In this document: positions 33,394-41,636 of the stretch, piece after piece | Position numbering within the stretch: position 1 is the stretch's first letter | Layout: each line of letters opens with the position of its first letter | Assembly: GCA_937967325.1 (NCBI GenBank) | Contig: CALBSQ010000056.1 | Coordinates: 42,404 to 106,403 of the forward strand | From: an uncultured Chloroflexota bacterium | GTDB lineage: Bacteria; Chloroflexota; UBA4733 | DNA length: 64,000 bases | Direction of reading: 5' to 3' | Notes under the pieces: model-generated | Seen by the model: only the letters and a program-made list of their open reading frames with translations | What the model was told of the DNA's origin: nothing | The model's database searches: none | Position numbers and translations under genes: made by a program

Positions 33394-34079
33394 GCCTCCC
33401 CGACCTCGCCTTCGCTGCCTCGGCCGGGATGCTGGCGACCATCAACCCCTGCGCCTTCCCCTTGCTGCCCGGCTTCGCCGCCTACTTCGTGGGCGCAGAG
33501 GGGGACCACGCCACCCAGGCAGTGCCCGCCCGCGTCCTGCGCGGCTTGGTGGCCGGGTTGGCCGTGGCCGTTGGCTTCGCCGCCACCTTCGCCCTGGCGG
33601 CGGTGGCCGTCGCTGTGGGCGGCAAGCCGCTGTTGGCCCACGCCCACTGGCTGGCCTGGATCGTCGCGGGCGGCCTGATCGTGCTGGGGCTGGCGATGCT
33701 CGCCGGCCGGACCCTGCACCTGCCGCTGCCGGTTCCCAGTGGCCGCTCGCGGCGGCGCGGCCGGCGCGGCATGCTGGCCTACGGCGTGGCCTACGGCGCC
33801 GCCTCCCTCTCCTGCACCCTGCCGATCTTCCTGCTCGTGGTGGGCGGCGCGCTGACGGCGGGCAGCGCGATCGGGACGGTGACCAACTTCCTCGTCTATG
33901 CCCTCGGCATGGCCGTCGTGCTCGTCGCGGTCGCGATCTCGGCCGCCTTGGGACAGGCGGCGCTGGCCGCGGCGGTCCGCCGGCTGTTGCCACACTTCCA
34001 ACGACTCGCCGGGGCACTCGTCACGGCGGGCGGCATCTGGCTGCTCTACGTCCAGGCGAGTACGACAATACTGCGATGA
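33390..34079 (+). CDS. CcdA/DsbD-type membrane thiol transporter
   Basis: 229 residues with six membrane helices. It carries the hallmark TINPCAFPLLPGF in TM1 and SLSCTLPIF in TM4, each with one redox Cys. CcdA proteins move electrons from cytoplasmic thioredoxin to extracytoplasmic thiols. In the mer operon it is followed by two TlpA-like lipoproteins, natural partners. GTG 33390 overlaps the merB stop. A second CcdA is at 58408. Confidence 0.88.
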   Translation: MSLPDLAFAASAGMLATINPCAFPLLPGFAAYFVGAEGDHATQAVPARVLRGLVAGLAVAVGFAATFALAAVAVAVGGKPLLAHAHWLAWIVAGGLIVLGLAMLAGRTLHLPLPVPSGRSRRRGRRGMLAYGVAYGAASLSCTLPIFLLVVGGALTAGSAIGTVTNFLVYALGMAVVLVAVAISAALGQAALAAAVRRLLPHFQRLAGALVTAGGIWLLYVQASTTILR

Positions 34080-34090
34080 AGGTGGGAACA

Positions 34091-34902
34091 ATGCACCCAG
34101 GCTACACACGACGGCAGGTCTTCACGGTCGCCGTCGGGGCGATCGCGCTCGCTGGGTGCGGCGTGGCGTCCAGACGCAGCGACTGACGCAGGCGCCGATC
34201 TCGACAGCGACGGGCAGCGCCATGCCGGAAGCGCAGGGCACGGCCATCGGCGACGGCAGTGCTACCACGACCGGGACTCCTGCGCCAACCGTGAGCCCGG
34301 CCGCCATGCAAGCGGCGACGCCGCCCGCGCTTCCAGGCGCGGCGCTCCCGCTCCTGCCCGGCGCCACGGGTGTCCTGAGCGGAGCACTCGAGGGCAGCAC
34401 AGGATCACTCGCGCCCATCTTCTCCCTGCCGGATCTCACCGGGACGACGGTAGATCTCGCCTCACTCCGCGGGCGACCGGCGCTGCTGAACTTTCTAGCC
34501 ACGACGTGTGCGCCATGCGCGGCGGAACTGCCCCTGCTGACGGCTGCGCAGCGCACCTATCGCACCGATCTGAACGTGGTCTTGATTGGCGTGAGCGAGA
34601 CACCCGCGGACCTGGCCTCGTTCGTGTCGGCCAATGGCGCCGATTCGCTGACGGCGCTGGCCGACCAGCCTGGGACAACCGCGCGCGCCTACCACGTCGG
34701 CCTCATCCCGAGCAGCATTTTCCTGAACGCCGACGGCCGGATCGCCGCCACGCACGTCGGCATCTTGGACGCGACGTCGCTGGCGGCCCAACTCGCCAAG
34801 GCGGGTGTTGCCGGCGCCACGCACGCTGCCCCGGCTCTCTTAGATAAGAACCTCCCTGCGTCGGTCCCGGCTGGGTGTTGCCCCGTACCAGGAGGGAACT
34901 GA
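34091..34902 (+). pseudogene. Frameshifted TlpA/thioredoxin-like lipoprotein
   Basis: ATG 34091 opens a lipoprotein signal (RRQVFTVAVGAIALAGCGVA), but the frame stops at 34186. A thioredoxin-like domain continues in another frame to 34902: IFSLPDLTGTTVDLASLRG, NFLATTCAPCAAELPLL with an intact CxxC, and GLIPSSIFLNADGRIA. The shift lies at about 34160-34185. Restored, it would be an extracytoplasmic thiol reductase receiving electrons from the adjacent CcdA. An internal start (ATG 34222) could make the domain without signal peptide. Confidence 0.7.
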
Positions 34903-34982
34903 GATGTGGCTACGGACGCGCGAGCGCATCGCGCGGACGGCGTTGTCTGGGCCATTGATTGGACGCGTGGGAGGATCTTGAC

Positions 34983-35676
34983 ATGCATACGCTGATAAGC
35001 GTGCTCGACGGAGCCGGGCAACATCGACCGCGCTGTTCCCGGCGGGTCGCGCTGTTGGGGCTTGGCCTGCTCGCGGCGAGTTTGGGGACGACCGCATGCG
35101 CGGCTGGCTCGGCCGCAGGTGGCGGCCTGACGACGGCCGCGCCGGCTCCGACCGTCGCGGCCGCATCTCAGACTGTTGGCCACGAGGAGGCGACACCGGC
35201 AGGCCAAGCAGCGACGGCCGGGCCGACTTCCTCGACCGCCGAGCTAGCCGACTCGAAACGTCAGTCACAACCTCAGCAGAGCGCGGCGGGCGGTCAAGGG
35301 GCCCCCGACTTCAGCGCCAGTCTCTTGGGCGGCGGCACCTTCAGTCTCGCTCAACAGTGGGGCAAGCCGGTGCATCCCCGAGGTCAACAAGATGGCGCAG
35401 CTCCAGCAGGAGTTTGGCGCGCGAGGACTGCGCCAGCTCGTGCTGAGCGTCGATCCGAGCGACACGGAGACGCAATTCGCCGGTCTGCGGCAGCAGACCA
35501 ACGGCGCGAACCTGATGTGGGCGCTGGACCCGGGGCAGAAGGCCACGCTCGCGTATCGGGTGCTGGCGACGGATACCAAGGTGCTCGTCGATCCGCGTGG
35601 CCAGATAGCCTTCCGCACGATGGGATCGACCTCGCTTGAGACGCTGCGCCAGCACATCGTACCATTCTTGCCCTGA
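34983..35676 (+). pseudogene. TlpA-like lipoprotein with deletion across the active site
   Basis: ATG 34983 begins a lipoprotein (ALLGLGLLAASLGTTACAAG), a Thr/Ala/Pro linker and a thioredoxin-like start (GAPDFSASLLGGGTFSLAQQ, WGKP). At about 35368 the sequence jumps frame to CIPEVNKMAQLQQEFGARGL and runs to 35676. Compared with the family, about 12 residues plus a frame change are lost, including the first Cys of CxxC. The gene cannot encode an active thiol reductase in this form. It lies 118 bases before merA. Confidence 0.72.
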
Positions 35677-35794
35677 CGAAGCGGCAGGCGACGGCCGTGC
35701 AACCACGAGCCGCCTCGGGAAGGCCCGCCACCCCGTCGGCCGCGTGAGCCATCAATCCAGCGCAGACGGCAGTGACTAGTGAAATGGAGTAAGC

Positions 35795-37243
35795 ATGGTG
35801 ACTGACCACTACGACCTGGTGATCCTGGGCAGCGGCTCGACCGCCTTCGCCGCGGCTATTAAGGCCAACGAGCTGGGCAAGACGGCCGTTATGGCCGAGG
35901 CGCGCACGGTCGGGGGCACTTGCGTCAACCGCGGCTGCCTGCCCTCCAAGAACCTGATCGAGGCGGCCAAGCTGATGCACGATGCCCGCGAGCCGCGCTA
36001 CCCGGGCCTGGAGGGCCGCGAGCTCGGCCTGGACTTCCGCCGGCTGATCGCCCAGAAGGACGAGGTGATCGCCGGCTATCGCGACAAGAAGTACCTCAGC
36101 ATTTTCGATGAGGGCGGACGGGTCGGCATCGAGCGCGGGCGCGTGCGGTTCCTCGATGCCCACACCGTGGAGCTGGACGGGCCGGACGGCACCAAACGGC
36201 TCACCGGCGAGCAGGTCCTGGTCGCCTTAGGCTCGTCGCCGGTGTCCCCGGACCTCGAAGGACTGCACGAGGTGCCCTACCTCACCAGCGACCTGCTCAC
36301 CAGCCAGGAGGACCTGGAGCTCACCGAGCTGCCGGAGTCGCTGGTCATCCTCGGCGGCGGCTACATCGCGGTCGAGCTCGGCCAGATGTTCGCCCGCTTC
36401 GGCAGCAAGGTCACCATGCTGGAGCGCGGCGACCGGTTGCTCAGCGCCTACGAGCCGGAGATCGGCGATGCCCTGGCGGACATCCTCCGCGAGGAAGGGC
36501 TGACGATTCAGACGAACGCTCGGGCGACGCGCGTGCGCCGCGACGGCGAGGGCGTAGCGGTGACCGCCAACGTTCGCGGGCGGCAGCGCGAGTTCCGCGC
36601 GGCCAAGCTGCTGGTGGCGACGGGCCGGCAGCCGAACACGGCCGAGGTTGGTCTGGAGGTGGCGGGCGTGCGCCTGGATGGGCGCGGCGCCATCGTGGTG
36701 GACGAGCACCTGCGCACCAGCGTGCCGCACATCTGGGCGGCGGGGGACGTGATCGGGCGCGAGCAGGACAGCCAGCTGGCCACGCCGGTGGGCGCCCACG
36801 ACGGCGCCATCGTCGCCCACAATGCCCTGTCCGGCCAACCGCCGCGCAAGGTCGATCACCGCGTGATCCCACGTGCCATCTTCAGCGATCCGCCGGTCGG
36901 CGTGGTGGGCATGACGGAGGCGGAGGCCATCGCCGCCGGCCATCCCTGCTGGTGCAACACCATCCCGATGGAGCTGGTACCGCGGGCGGGCGCCATCCGC
37001 GACACCCGCGGCGTGATCAAGATGGTGGCCGATGCGGGGACGAATGAGGTGCTGGGGGTGTCGATGCTGGGGGTGCAGGCGGGCGAGGTGATCCACGAGG
37101 CGGCCATGGCCCTGCGCTTCCACGCCACGCTGCAGGACTTCATCGACCTGATCCACGTCTATCCGACCATGGCGGAGGCGCTGAAGATCGTCGCCATCTC
37201 CCGCTACAAGGACCCAAGCAAGCTCTCCTGCTGCGCCGAGTGA
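35795..37243 (+). CDS. merA: Mercuric reductase
   Basis: 482-residue flavoprotein disulfide reductase that reduces Hg(II) to Hg(0) with NADPH. The redox-active disulfide is GGTCVNRGCLPSK (C43, C48), the FAD motif is at the N-terminus (LVILGSGSTAFAAAIKA), and the C-terminal vicinal Cys pair SCCAE (C479-C480) delivers Hg(II). There is no N-terminal HMA domain, as in many thermophile and actinobacterial MerA proteins. ATG 35795 has GGAG upstream. Last gene of the mer cluster; a second C-terminal copy is found at 41235. Confidence 0.96.
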   Translation: MVTDHYDLVILGSGSTAFAAAIKANELGKTAVMAEARTVGGTCVNRGCLPSKNLIEAAKLMHDAREPRYPGLEGRELGLDFRRLIAQKDEVIAGYRDKKYLSIFDEGGRVGIERGRVRFLDAHTVELDGPDGTKRLTGEQVLVALGSSPVSPDLEGLHEVPYLTSDLLTSQEDLELTELPESLVILGGGYIAVELGQMFARFGSKVTMLERGDRLLSAYEPEIGDALADILREEGLTIQTNARATRVRRDGEGVAVTANVRGRQREFRAAKLLVATGRQPNTAEVGLEVAGVRLDGRGAIVVDEHLRTSVPHIWAAGDVIGREQDSQLATPVGAHDGAIVAHNALSGQPPRKVDHRVIPRAIFSDPPVGVVGMTEAEAIAAGHPCWCNTIPMELVPRAGAIRDTRGVIKMVADAGTNEVLGVSMLGVQAGEVIHEAAMALRFHATLQDFIDLIHVYPTMAEALKIVAISRYKDPSKLSCCAE

Positions 37244-37289
37244 AACCGGAGATGCCGGTCGAAGCGGCGACGTTCGATCCTGGTGGCGG

Positions 37290-37405
37290 GGACCGACGCT
37301 GTACACGTGGCGGTAGATGACGGCACCATTGCGCCGTGGTATATCCCCGCGGCGGACGCCGACCGGCTATCGGCTCTACGACGCCGAGGAAGAGCCCCCG
37401 TTCAG
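37290..37405 (+). pseudogene. MerR-family N-terminal remnant
   Basis: Within the gap after merA, one frame reads VAVDDGTIAPWYIPAADADR and another, shifted, reads SPRRTPTGYRLYDAEEE. Together they resemble the first 40 residues of a MerR protein (DDGTIRRYE...RTPTGYRLYD). It is too broken to be a gene. 37406-37520 shows nothing else. Confidence 0.4.
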
Positions 37406-37520
37406 GTGAGGACGGGCTCGAGCAGCACCCCGGCGGTGGACCGCAAGGCCATCCCTCCGGCCATGCTTTGCTCCGGTCGCACCCGGGCCGGCCCGAGCGC
37501 GGCGGTCCGCGCACACGCGG

Positions 37521-37973
37521 TCATGGCGACACGCCCTGGGCCTGAGGTCGTCGGGAGGCACGCGCCCAGATCTCGGCCGCGACCCAGAGCAGGAGGCCGG
37601 CGACGATCGCCGCCCCCATGAGCGCGAGGTTGGGTTGCGCGTACATGCCCCAGTACAGCATCCCGCCCCCGAGCAGCGCCGGGATGGCCGCCGCCCGCCG
37701 CCGGATGCCGAGCGAGAGCGCAACCGCGCCGATGGAGACCACCAGGATGGCCGGCCCGACCCGCAGCAGCAATCCCAGCAGGCCCGCTGGCGAAACCGTG
37801 GCCGCCGTCCCCAGCGCACCCGTCGCCGCCATATCGGCCATGCCGGCCGCGCTGGCCGAGGCGCCGACGCCGGCGATGCCCAGCACCGCCAAACCCATCG
37901 CCCCGACGCAGGCCAGCGTGCCGAGCAGGCCGGCCACGCCGGCTACCGGCCCCACAGGCACAGCGCGGCTCAT
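37521..37973 (-). CDS. Hypothetical membrane protein coupled to metal ATPase
   Basis: 150 residues from ATG 37973, which overlaps the stop of the P-type ATPase gene by 4 bases. Three or four hydrophobic helices. The first contains GTLACVGAMGLAVLGIAGVG with the only Cys, and a Met/Ala-rich loop (GMADMAATGALGTAA) follows. Translational coupling suggests it works with the ATPase, perhaps as an auxiliary metal-handling protein; Cys/Met residues in the membrane fit soft metals. No family recognised. Confidence 0.7.
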   Translation of the reverse strand: MSRAVPVGPVAGVAGLLGTLACVGAMGLAVLGIAGVGASASAAGMADMAATGALGTAATVSPAGLLGLLLRVGPAILVVSIGAVALSLGIRRRAAAIPALLGGGMLYWGMYAQPNLALMGAAIVAGLLLWVAAEIWARASRRPQAQGVSP

Positions 37974-40456
37974 CTGCTCGTCCCCTCCGCCGTCCGCGTT
38001 GCTGGGGCGGCCGGCGTGACTGGCTTGCCCACGCTGCGGATGGCGTCGAAGAAGAGGGACGGACGCCCCCAGAGCGAGTTCACGAAGATCGTCGTGACGC
38101 TCAGGGCCATCGCCACCATCGCCCACACGGGGTAGAGCAGGCCGGTCGTGGCGACGGGGATGCCGATACCGTTGAAGAGGAAGGCCAGCACCACGTTCTG
38201 CTTGGTCTTGCGGTAGCTCCAGCGGCTGATGTCGCGGGCCTCCAGGATCGCCCGCAGCCGGTCGCCGACGATGATGATGTCGGCGGACTCGATGGCGATG
38301 TCGGTGCCGCCGCCCATGGCGACGCCGACGTCGGCCTGCATCAGGGACGGCGCGTCGTTGATCCCATCGCCGACCATGGCCACCCGGCCCCGAGCGCGGG
38401 CTTGCAGCTCGCGGACGAGTTGGGCCTTCTGGTCGGGCAGCACGCCGGCATGCACTTCCTCGATGCCCACCGCGCGGGCCACCCGTTCGGCCGCGCGCCG
38501 GTTGTCGCCCGTGACCATGACGGGAGTGAGCCGGGCTTGCGTCATCGCGGCGACCGCCTCGGCCGCGTCGGAGCGCAGCGCGTCTCCGAGGGCGATGGCG
38601 CCGAGCAGGCGGCCGTCCCGGCCGACGGCGATCACCGTCCGTCCCGCCTGCTCCAAAGCCGTCATGCGCTCGGCGAGGGGGGACAGGTCGATGCCCTGCT
38701 CTCCCAAGAAGCTCGGGCGACCCACCAGCACGTGCCGGCCCTGCATGTGCGCGGAGACCCCACGGCCGGCCAGCGCCTCGAATTCCTCCACCGCCGGGAT
38801 GTCCAGGCTGCGGTCCAGCGCGGCGTTGAGCACCGCTTGACCCAGCGGGTGCTCCGAGGACGCCTCCGCCGCCGCCGCCACGGCCAGCAGCTCGTCGGCA
38901 TCCCCGAGAGCCTCCATCTCGCGCACCACGGGCCGGCCCTCGGTGAGGGTCCCCGTCTTGTCGAGGACGATGGTGGTGACGGCGCGGAAGGCCTGGAAGG
39001 CCTCGCCCGTGCGCATGATGATGCCGCGGTCGGCCGCCTCGCCCGCCCCGCGCACGATAGAGAGCGGGGCGGCGATGCCGACGGCGCAGGGGTAGCCCAT
39101 CACCAGCACGCTGAGGGCAGCGAAGACGGCCCGCTGCATGTCGGCCTGGCCGGTGACCAGCCAGGAGCCGGCGAGCCAGCCCACTAGGGAGAGGGCGGCC
39201 AGGGAGAGGACGGTCGGCGCGTAGACCTTGAGGATGCGGTCGACCAGGTGGAGGATGCCCGGCTTGAGCGCGCGGGCATCCTCCACGTGCCGGACCACCT
39301 GCTGCAGGAAGCTCTCCTCGCCCACGGTGGTCACCCGGATCAGGAGCGTGCCGAGGCCGTTGATGGAGCCGCCGACGACGCTGTCCCCTACCGCTTTCTC
39401 CACGGGGACCGGCTCGCCCGTGACCAGGGACTGGTCCACTGCCGAGTGGCCGCCCACGACGCTGCCGTCCACCGGCACTCGCTCCCCAGGCCGCACGCGC
39501 ACCAGGTCACCGACGACGACCTCGCCGATGGGCGCCTCCCGCTCCTCGTCACGGCGGACGACGCGGGCGGTGTCCGGCTGCAGATCGAGCAGCCGCTTGA
39601 CGGCCTGGGAGCTGCGCGTCTTCACCAGCAGCGAGAGCCACTCCGAGAAGACGTGGTAGTTGACGATGAGCACCGCGACGCCGAAGAAGGCGGCGGTGGG
39701 GTAGCCGGCCGGCCGGGCGATGAGGCCAATCAGCCCGCCGGTCATGCCGGCGAAAGCGCCGGCCTCCAGCAGGACGTGCTGGTTGAGGATGCCGCGGCGC
39801 AGGGACTGCCACGCCATGACCAGGATGTGCTGCGCCACGCCGAAGACGACGGTGACGGCGAAGGCGCCGATGATCCAGGGGATGGCCGGGCGCGCGACGC
39901 CGAGGGCGTTGACCACCAGTACGGCGACGGTGGACAGGCCCAGCGCAGCGGTCCCGAGCACGGCCGTCCAGAAGCCGCGACCGCTGAGGATGAGATAGGC
40001 GAGCACGATGAAGGTCACACCGACCACCGCCGGCACGATCACCGACCAGAAGCCGCGCGCCTGCACGAGCAGCGCGATGGTGACCAGGCTGACGCCGATG
40101 GCGGTGAGCAGCCGCTTGCCCTCGCGGACGAGGCCGGCTTCCTCTTCCGCATAGGGGCGCAGCTTGCGCGGGTCCCAGATGGTGTAGCCGATGTCGCGGA
40201 GGGTCTCCAGCAGCTCCGCGGGACGGACCCGGGCGGGGTCGTAGTCGACCAGCGCCTGCTCGTGGGTGAGGCTGACCGCCACCTTGTCCACGCCTGGCCG
40301 CCGGCCCAGCGCCTTCTCGATCGTGCCGGTGCAGAGCGAGCAGTGCAGGCCGCCGATCTTGGCGCGGAAGCGGGCATGCCCGCCGGGGAGCGCCTCATTC
40401 CAGTACGGCTCCGCCGTCGATGGTTCCGTCGTCTCTGTCTCTACCGCGGTAGCCAC
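37970..40456 (-). CDS. Heavy-metal P1B-type ATPase with YPC motif
   Basis: 828 residues. An N-terminal HMA domain (GGLHCSLCTGTIE, CxxC at 39-42) is followed by about eight membrane helices, the actuator TGEP, the phosphorylation site DKTGTLTEG near residue 497 and GDGINDAPSLMQADVG. The transmembrane metal motif, normally CPC or SPC, reads GYPCAVG near residue 453, so the first metal ligand is Tyr. GTG 40456 has AAAGGAGGT upstream. With the HMA chaperone and the divergent MerR regulator it forms a classical monovalent-metal export unit, probably Cu(I) or a related soft metal. Confidence 0.92.
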   Translation of the reverse strand: MATAVETETTEPSTAEPYWNEALPGGHARFRAKIGGLHCSLCTGTIEKALGRRPGVDKVAVSLTHEQALVDYDPARVRPAELLETLRDIGYTIWDPRKLRPYAEEEAGLVREGKRLLTAIGVSLVTIALLVQARGFWSVIVPAVVGVTFIVLAYLILSGRGFWTAVLGTAALGLSTVAVLVVNALGVARPAIPWIIGAFAVTVVFGVAQHILVMAWQSLRRGILNQHVLLEAGAFAGMTGGLIGLIARPAGYPTAAFFGVAVLIVNYHVFSEWLSLLVKTRSSQAVKRLLDLQPDTARVVRRDEEREAPIGEVVVGDLVRVRPGERVPVDGSVVGGHSAVDQSLVTGEPVPVEKAVGDSVVGGSINGLGTLLIRVTTVGEESFLQQVVRHVEDARALKPGILHLVDRILKVYAPTVLSLAALSLVGWLAGSWLVTGQADMQRAVFAALSVLVMGYPCAVGIAAPLSIVRGAGEAADRGIIMRTGEAFQAFRAVTTIVLDKTGTLTEGRPVVREMEALGDADELLAVAAAAEASSEHPLGQAVLNAALDRSLDIPAVEEFEALAGRGVSAHMQGRHVLVGRPSFLGEQGIDLSPLAERMTALEQAGRTVIAVGRDGRLLGAIALGDALRSDAAEAVAAMTQARLTPVMVTGDNRRAAERVARAVGIEEVHAGVLPDQKAQLVRELQARARGRVAMVGDGINDAPSLMQADVGVAMGGGTDIAIESADIIIVGDRLRAILEARDISRWSYRKTKQNVVLAFLFNGIGIPVATTGLLYPVWAMVAMALSVTTIFVNSLWGRPSLFFDAIRSVGKPVTPAAPATRTAEGTSR

Positions 40457-40481
40457 GGTAATACCTCCTTTGCTCCTGTGG

Positions 40482-40691
40482 TCACGCCGAGACCGCGTAG
40501 CCCGCGCGCTCGACGCAGGCGCGGATGGCTTGCTCCGAGGTCCGCGCCGCGTCGAACACGACGCGCACCTCCGCGCGGCGGTGATCCGCGCCACTGCGCT
40601 GGACGCCCTCCAGGCGCCCGAGCGCCTTCTGGACGCGTTGCTCGCAGCCCGTGCAACTCATGCCGCTCACGCGCAGCGTCAGTTGTTCCAT
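40482..40691 (-). CDS. HMA-domain metallochaperone (CopZ-like)
   Basis: 69 residues, a single HMA fold with GMSCTGCEQRVQKAL (CxxC at about 13-16). It should hand a soft metal to the P-type ATPase gene 25 bases downstream. It is the first gene after the MerR-type promoter, so it is metal-induced. ATG 40691 with GGAGG upstream. Confidence 0.9.
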   Translation of the reverse strand: MEQLTLRVSGMSCTGCEQRVQKALGRLEGVQRSGADHRRAEVRVVFDAARTSEQAIRACVERAGYAVSA

Positions 40692-40726
40692 GTCGATGAC
40701 CTCCTAGGTATATCCACGTCGAGATG

Positions 40727-40775
40727 AGTCTACAACCTTCCCCATAGGGCAAGGTCAAGTGGCAAGCGGTATAAT
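40727..40775. promoter_or_regulatory. MerR/CueR-type divergent promoter and operator
   Basis: For the leftward unit, -35 TTGACC (40758-40753) and -10 TAGACT (40732-40727) are 20 bases apart. That long spacer contains the dyad ACCTTGCCCTATGGGGAAGG(T) (40755-40735), as in CueR/MerR promoters where the activator untwists DNA. For the rightward regulator gene, TATAAT at 40770-40775 lies only 7 bases before ATG 40782, so its mRNA is probably leaderless. Confidence 0.82.
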
Positions 40776-40781
40776 GGAAGC

Positions 40782-41210
40782 ATGGAACAGACGAGACGGA
40801 CCATCACGGTGGGGCAGGCCGCCCGGCGCAGCGGCCTGAGCCCGAAAGCGCTGCGCTTGTACGAAGCGCGCGGCTTGCTCGCGCCGGCGGAGCGGACGGA
40901 GTCCGGCTACCGCGCCTATGCGGACCGCGACGTCGAGGTCCTGCGCTTCATCCGCCGGGCGAAGAGCCTGGGGCTACGGCTGGGCGAGATCAAGGAGATC
41001 CTCGACCTGGAGCGCGAGGGCACCCAGCCCTGCGAGATGGTGCTGCGGTTGCTGGAGGCCCACCTCCGCGAGATCAACGGCGCCATGGCCGACCTCAGGG
41101 CCCTGCGGAAAACCCTCGCGAAGGTGCGAGCTGCCGCCGAGGCGAGTCGCGAGCGCGGCGAGCAAGCCGTCGTCTGCCGCATCATCGAGTCCCAGGAGGC
41201 AGCCGGCTAG
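40782..41210 (+). CDS. MerR-family metal sensor (CueR/CadR-like)
   Basis: 142 residues. The winged helix (TVGQAARRSGLSPKALRLYE, ARGLLAPAERTESGYRAY) is followed by the dimer helix and metal-binding region: Cys in GTQPCEMVLRLL and Cys in AVVCRIIE near the C-terminus. Two or three Cys fit a sensor of Cu(I), Cd/Pb or Hg. It should bind the dyad at 40735-40755 and activate the chaperone-ATPase operon. Confidence 0.9.
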   Translation: MEQTRRTITVGQAARRSGLSPKALRLYEARGLLAPAERTESGYRAYADRDVEVLRFIRRAKSLGLRLGEIKEILDLEREGTQPCEMVLRLLEAHLREINGAMADLRALRKTLAKVRAAAEASRERGEQAVVCRIIESQEAAG

Positions 41211-41234
41211 CCGGGAATCCCGCGCAAGGGCCGT

Positions 41235-41393
41235 ATGCTCCGGCACGAGGCGGCGATGGCCCCGCGGTTCCACGCGACGATCGGCGAATTCATCGGGCTG
41301 GTCCACGTCTACCGGACGATGGCGGCGGCGCTGGAGATCGTGGCGATTTCGCGCTACAAGGACCCCGCCAAGCTGTCCTGCTGTGCCGAGTAG
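41235..41393 (+). pseudogene. C-terminal merA remnant
   Basis: The frame ending at TAG 41393 encodes about 50 residues that repeat the end of MerA: HEAAMAPRFHATIGEFIGLV and RYKDPAKLSCCAE, including the vicinal Cys pair. Identity to the intact merA at 35795 is high but not complete (for example LHVYRTMAAALEIV-like changes), so it derives from a second, diverged merA. The rest of the gene is absent. Confidence 0.8.
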
Positions 41394-41412
41394 GGGGCCG
41401 GCGTGCCGGGGA

Positions 41413-41636
41413 TCAGGATCGTGCCTCCTGTCGCCGGGCCCACCACCGCCGGAGGGCGATCCCAGCCCAGATGGCCTCGCGATGACGCCGAACGGCCACG
41501 TGCCGGACAACCAACCGTAGACCGAGGACGCCGCGCAGGCCAGTGCGAAGCTGAGCACGAACCAAGCCGACCGCGCTTCCAGCCAGTAGCTGAGCATCAT
41601 GGCAGTGACCGCCACGGCGCCAAACGCCGTCAGCAT
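41413..41636 (-). pseudogene. Small membrane protein gene with frameshift
   Basis: From ATG 41636 the frame encodes LTAFGAVAVTAMMLSYWLEA and a second helix ending WLSGTWPFGVI. The remainder, EAIWAGIALRRWWARRQEAR, is in another frame and stops at 41413. The break is at about 41490. Restored it would be a two- or three-helix protein of about 75 residues of unknown role, directly after the aquaporin gene. Confidence 0.6.

Noticed and set aside
34184..34190. TGA at 34184-34186 as another selenocysteine codon in the thioredoxin-like gene
   Set aside because: Sequence after the TGA in that frame is not family-like; the thioredoxin domain is in a different frame, so this is a frameshift.
39248..40699. 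Plus-strand 480-residue open frame opposite the metal ATPase
   Set aside because: Antisense shadow. The ATPase motifs on the minus strand are unambiguous.
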